Shown here: positions 6,662-9,285 of the stretch, piece by piece
Numbering within the stretch: position 1 is the stretch's first letter
Layout: each line of letters starts with the position of its first letter
Assembly: GCA_029934195.1 (NCBI GenBank)
Contig: JAOZMQ010000097.1
Span: forward strand, 1-9,285
Direction: 5' to 3'
From: Candidatus Cloacimonadota bacterium
GTDB lineage: Bacteria; Cloacimonadota; Cloacimonadia; Cloacimonadales; JAOZMQ01
DNA length: 9,285 nucleotides
Notes under the pieces: generated by a model
Told to the model about the DNA's origin: nothing
The model's input: only the letters and a program-made list of their open reading frames with translations
Database searches by the model: none
Program-made: the position numbers and the translations under genes

Positions 6662-7447
6662 CTATGCATTCCCAAGTAATTTCATAAAAATTATTAAATC
6701 ATTTTTATATATTTCAAAAATAATTAGAAAACTGTTTATAAAATAAGGCCAGATAATTGTTAAAAGGTAAAATCCAATCATAAGCCCTAAAGGCATGGCA
6801 ACAATCATTATTTGCATATCAGGAATAACTTTTGCAAACAATGCTAAAAGAACTCGTTGAAGAAACAAAATACCAAAAATCGGTGCTCCAACTTTTAAAC
6901 CGATGATAAAAATACTCGAAGTCACATTAATTAATTGTGTTACAAGATTTGCATGAAAAACAACTTTTGTGAGAGGAATATGATAAAAACTATCAAATAT
7001 TGCCTGAATAAAAAAATGGTGTCCGTTTGTAACAAATAACAACAACATTGCTATAAAATAATACATCTGCCCTATTGCATTTGTTTTATCAGATGAGGCT
7101 GGATCAATAAGGGAAACCATAGAAAGATTCATCATACGACTAACTTGAGAACCGGCAAAATTTAAAGCTTCAAAAAGAACTTTACTGACTGTCCCCAATA
7201 ATAATCCGATTAATATCTCTTTAATAGCATAAGGTATTAACCAGATAAAAGTAACCGGTAAATCTTCCGGAACTGGAATTATGGGTGCAATAATCATTGA
7301 TAGAAACATTCCAAACATCACTCTTACTTTGATATCAATTGAAGGAGAAGAGATAATTGGAAGAAGGTTAACTAAAGTAATAATTCTTACAGCAACAAGC
7401 AGAAATCGTTCAAATTCTGCAACTGTAAAGCCTAATGTTTCAAACAT
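6662..7447 (-). CDS. fliR: Flagellar biosynthetic protein FliR
   Basis: FliR joins FliP and FliQ in the helical export gate at the centre of the flagellar basal body, through which rod, hook and filament subunits pass. The protein has 261 residues, normal length, with about six hydrophobic segments spread along it. Family features include LVAVRIITLVNLLPI near the N-terminus, EILIGLLLG, the SLIDPASSDKTNAIGQ segment matching the conserved acidic-proline loop, and IPDMQIMIVAMPLGLMIGF near the C-terminus. The ATG lies 2 nt after the fliQ stop, without an obvious ribosome site, suggesting translational coupling. It is the last gene of the cluster; flhB, which often follows fliR or is even fused to it, is absent, and the protein has no FlhB-like C-terminal extension. 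Confidence 0.95.
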   Translation of the reverse strand: MFETLGFTVAEFERFLLVAVRIITLVNLLPIISSPSIDIKVRVMFGMFLSMIIAPIIPVPEDLPVTFIWLIPYAIKEILIGLLLGTVSKVLFEALNFAGSQVSRMMNLSMVSLIDPASSDKTNAIGQMYYFIAMLLLFVTNGHHFFIQAIFDSFYHIPLTKVVFHANLVTQLINVTSSIFIIGLKVGAPIFGILFLQRVLLALFAKVIPDMQIMIVAMPLGLMIGFYLLTIIWPYFINSFLIIFEIYKNDLIIFMKLLGNA

Positions 7448-7449
7448 AA

Positions 7450-7719
7450 TTATTTATTCAAAGTTTCTAAAATTCTTAAAATATAATGAACATACTCCAA
7501 GAATTTATTTACCATCCAAGGAATTGCCAATAAAAGCACTAACATCACTGCTGTAATTTTTGGAATAAAAGTAAGAGTCATTTCTCTAATAGAAGTAACT
7601 GTTTGAAAAATTGAAACTGCGAGACCAATTATAAGCCCCGTAATAAGAATTGGAGCAGCTATCAGTCCGGTATAATAAATCGTTCTCGTAGCAATTTCAA
7701 TAACTAATTCCTGATTCAT
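7450..7719 (-). CDS. fliQ: Flagellar biosynthetic protein FliQ
   Basis: This small export-gate subunit packs around the FliP-FliR core in several copies. The protein has 89 residues, the standard length, with two transmembrane helices: about 16-37 (GLIAAPILITGLIIGLAVS) and about 52-72 (IPKITAVMLVLLLAIPWMV). Between them is the cytoplasm-facing loop FQTVTSIREMTLTFIPK, which matches the family signature closely. The start is supported by GAGG overlapping the fliP stop codon (TGAGG), 5 nt before the ATG. It lies 7 nt after fliP and 2 nt before fliR, so the three gate subunits are probably made from one message. Confidence 0.96.
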   Translation of the reverse strand: MNQELVIEIATRTIYYTGLIAAPILITGLIIGLAVSIFQTVTSIREMTLTFIPKITAVMLVLLLAIPWMVNKFLEYVHYILRILETLNK

Positions 7720-7726
7720 AATAGCC

Positions 7727-8467
7727 TCAATTGAAACTTTTTACAAGTGATTCAATAATGATATACCAACCATCAATTAAAACAAAAAGTAAAATTTTGA
7801 AAGGTGCGGAAATCATTGCCGGAGGTAGCATCATCATTCCCATTGACATTAAAATACTGGCAATAATCATATCAATCATTAAAAAAGGAAGATATAATAA
7901 GAAACCCATTTGGAAAGCAAGCCGAATTTCGCTAAGAGCAAACGCCGGGACAATAACCTGTAACGGTAAATCATCTGCATTATCGGGTTTAGGTAATTTT
8001 GAGTTACTGACCATTAATGCTAAATCTTTTTCTCTCGTTTGATTTAACATAAAATCGCGTAAAGGCTTTATTCCTATTTCATAAGCTTCTTTATGATCCA
8101 ATTCACCTTTGAGGTAAGGCTGTAAAGCATTATCATTTATTTTATTGAATACCGGTCCCATAACAAAAAAAGTTAGAAATAAAGCAATTGATACAATAAT
8201 TTGGTTTGAAGGAGCTGATTGAGTTCCAATTGCTTTTCTCACCATTGAAAGAACAACTACAATTCTGGTGAAAGAAGTCATCAAAATTAATAAAGATGGT
8301 GCTACCGATATGATTGTTATTAATAGAAGTATTTGTAAAGAAACTGCAACATCTTTTGGATTTTGAGATTGATCTACTCCGAGAGTTAATTTTGGAATCA
8401 TCTGGGCTGAAACAATTGCTGTTATTGCAATTAAGAAGATAACAAATATAATTTTTTTCTTTTTCAT
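7727..8467 (-). CDS. fliP: Flagellar biosynthetic protein FliP
   Basis: This is the main subunit of the export-gate pore, which assembles as a pentamer with FliQ and FliR. The protein has 246 residues, with a cleavable signal peptide (MKKKKIIFVIFLIAITAIVSAQ), as in other FliP proteins, and about four further membrane segments. Conserved stretches are LLLITIISVAPSLLILMTSF, TRIVVVLSMVRKAIGTQSAP, the periplasmic region with FNKINDNALQPY, VPAFALSEIRLAFQMGF, and SMGMMMLPPAMISAPFKILLFV near the C-terminus. The triple methionine at 211-213 corresponds to the methionine gasket that seals the pore in the Salmonella protein. It begins 4 nt after the fliO stop. Confidence 0.97.
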   Translation of the reverse strand: MKKKKIIFVIFLIAITAIVSAQMIPKLTLGVDQSQNPKDVAVSLQILLLITIISVAPSLLILMTSFTRIVVVLSMVRKAIGTQSAPSNQIIVSIALFLTFFVMGPVFNKINDNALQPYLKGELDHKEAYEIGIKPLRDFMLNQTREKDLALMVSNSKLPKPDNADDLPLQVIVPAFALSEIRLAFQMGFLLYLPFLMIDMIIASILMSMGMMMLPPAMISAPFKILLFVLIDGWYIIIESLVKSFN

Positions 8468-8471
8468 TTCA

Positions 8472-8948
8472 TCATTTCTCTTTGAATTTTTTTAAAATAT
8501 TGCTAAATTTATCATTGAAATTTTCCTGTTTATTTTCAAGTAATTTATCTATTTTCTCTAAATTAGAAATCTTATCAATTAAAGAAATATTTTCGGGACT
8601 AATTCCAAGAATGTAAATTTCATCAATTATTTTTACAAAGTAAAGAGATTGCTTATTATTTAGTTGAAAGATATTTACTATCTCGTTAGTTATACCAGAA
8701 TTTGAATTCCTATTTCCTTTAGAAAGCTTCTTCATAAAAAAAGCCAAACCATAAATCAAAATTGTGATAAAAAGCAAAGCTAAAATCATTCTAAACAGCA
8801 TTACCCCAAAATTAGGAATATCCGGTACATTGACTTTAGATAATGTATCTGAAATTGTTTGGTTAACAGAGATTTCAGCAAATATTTTTTTTATTGAAAA
8901 AAACAAGAAAAAAACAAAAATCAGAACTTTGATAATAATATTTCTCAT
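8472..8948 (-). CDS. fliO: Flagellar biosynthesis protein FliO-like
   Basis: This is a 158-residue protein between fliN and fliP, the standard place of fliO. FliO is a membrane chaperone that helps FliP assemble. The N-terminus is a hydrophobic signal-like segment (about 4-18) ending near IFA, followed by a short extracytoplasmic part, one transmembrane helix at about 50-72 (FRMILALLFITILIYGLAFF), a basic stop-transfer MKKLSKGNR, and a cytoplasmic domain with IVNIFQLNNKQSLYFVKI and EIYILGISPENISLI, the pattern seen in the FliO/FliZ family. The C-terminal 35 residues are highly charged and probably helical. FliO diverges strongly, so the assignment leans on position and topology as well as these motifs. 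The ATG follows the fliN TAA with no gap; GGGG just upstream may serve as ribosome site. Confidence 0.85.
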   Translation of the reverse strand: MRNIIIKVLIFVFFLFFSIKKIFAEISVNQTISDTLSKVNVPDIPNFGVMLFRMILALLFITILIYGLAFFMKKLSKGNRNSNSGITNEIVNIFQLNNKQSLYFVKIIDEIYILGISPENISLIDKISNLEKIDKLLENKQENFNDKFSNILKKFKEK

Positions 8949-9285
8949 TTACCCCAGACTTTTGATTCTGTCATGTTTTGAGACTAAACTTACAATTCTT
9001 ACTGCATAATTTTCATCTGCAACCATAACTTCTCCAACAGCAAATTTCTTGCCGTTCACAATTAAATCAACATATTCACCGGCGGTTTTATCTAATTCAA
9101 CAACTGAACCTTGACCCAATTCTAAAATATCTTTAATTTTCATTTTTTTCCGTCCAAGCTCCACATTGATTGGCAAAACAATATCCAATAACATATCAAT
9201 ATTGATATTTTTATAGCCATGCTCTGGACGACTTTCAGAGATAGGACTAAAAGATGCTCTCGATACAGATACCGGAGGTTCTTCA
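8949..9285 (-). CDS. fliN: Flagellar motor switch protein FliN, C-terminal part (5' end outside window)
   Basis: FliN forms the base of the cytoplasmic C-ring and docks the FliH-FliI export ATPase complex. The visible 112 residues consist of a Pro/Ser-rich linker (EEPPVSVSRASFSPISES) and a complete SpoA (surface presentation of antigens) domain running from MLLDIVLPINVELGRKKM through LELGQGSVVELDK, GEYVDLIVNGKKFAVGEVMVA to the terminal DENYAVRIV. The frame stays open to the window edge, so the ATG at 9194 inside the domain is not the start; the sequence before it reads naturally as a FliN linker. It may be a simple FliN or a longer FliY with a CheC-like N-terminal part; this cannot be decided here. 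It lies directly before fliO with no spacing and probably in the same transcript. Confidence 0.92.
   Translation of the reverse strand, partial: EEPPVSVSRASFSPISESRPEHGYKNINIDMLLDIVLPINVELGRKKMKIKDILELGQGSVVELDKTAGEYVDLIVNGKKFAVGEVMVADENYAVRIVSLVSKHDRIKSLG

Noticed and set aside
7731..8042. 103-codon plus-strand open frame
   Set aside because: It is antisense to fliP, whose protein is unmistakable; no ribosome site or family motif supports it.
8949..9194. FliN as a complete 81-residue protein starting at 9194
   Set aside because: The frame stays open to the window edge and the upstream residues read as a normal Pro/Ser-rich FliN linker, so the gene is cut by the window.
1..9285. CRISPR array, insertion sequence, phage or defence genes
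   Set aside because: No regularly spaced repeats, transposase motifs, terminal repeats or phage/defence domains were seen on either strand.

Overview
The window is AT-rich chromosomal DNA from a flagellated bacterium. All six complete or partial genes in the flagellar, translation and repair blocks lie on the minus strand; one truncated gene at the left edge is on the plus strand. Strong Shine-Dalgarno sequences (GGAGG type) precede the EF-G-like gene and yebC, which argues against typical Bacteroidota, where such sites are rare. I cannot place the organism more exactly than a low-GC, motile, probably Gram-negative-type lineage; a candidate phylum near the FCB group is possible but only a guess.

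Layout from left to right. (1) Positions 2-778, plus strand: the C-terminal PhoU-like part of a Na+/phosphate cotransporter, whose membrane part lies outside the window. (2) Positions 779-1024: a convergent intergenic region with stacked hairpin terminators. (3) Positions 1025-4175, minus strand: a very tight operon transcribed yebC - ruvC - ruvA - rsmB (gaps of 1 nt, 1 nt, then a 4-nt ATGA overlap). (4) Positions 4218-4242: a strong intrinsic terminator. (5) Positions 4253-6307, minus: an elongation-factor-G-like GTPase of the EF-G-2 class. (6) Positions 6308-6661: a 354-nt non-coding gap with a candidate promoter, dyad symmetries and a slightly GC-richer patch. (7) Positions 6662-9285, minus: a flagellar export/switch operon fliN (partial) - fliO - fliP - fliQ - fliR with 0-7 nt gaps.

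Functionally, RuvA and RuvC belong to Holliday-junction processing (ruvB is not here). YebC, RsmB and the EF-G-like protein all touch translation or the ribosome. FliO/P/Q/R build the membrane core of the flagellar type III export gate and FliN the cytoplasmic C-ring/export docking surface. The flagellar operon stops at fliR in this window; flhB and flhA do not follow.

Nothing here looks like a novel defence, mobile or biosynthetic system. Most of the window is recognisable housekeeping and motility genes. The points most worth a second look are the non-canonical GTPase motifs of the EF-G-like protein, its position next to YebC, and the unexplained intergenic patch at about 6430-6575.
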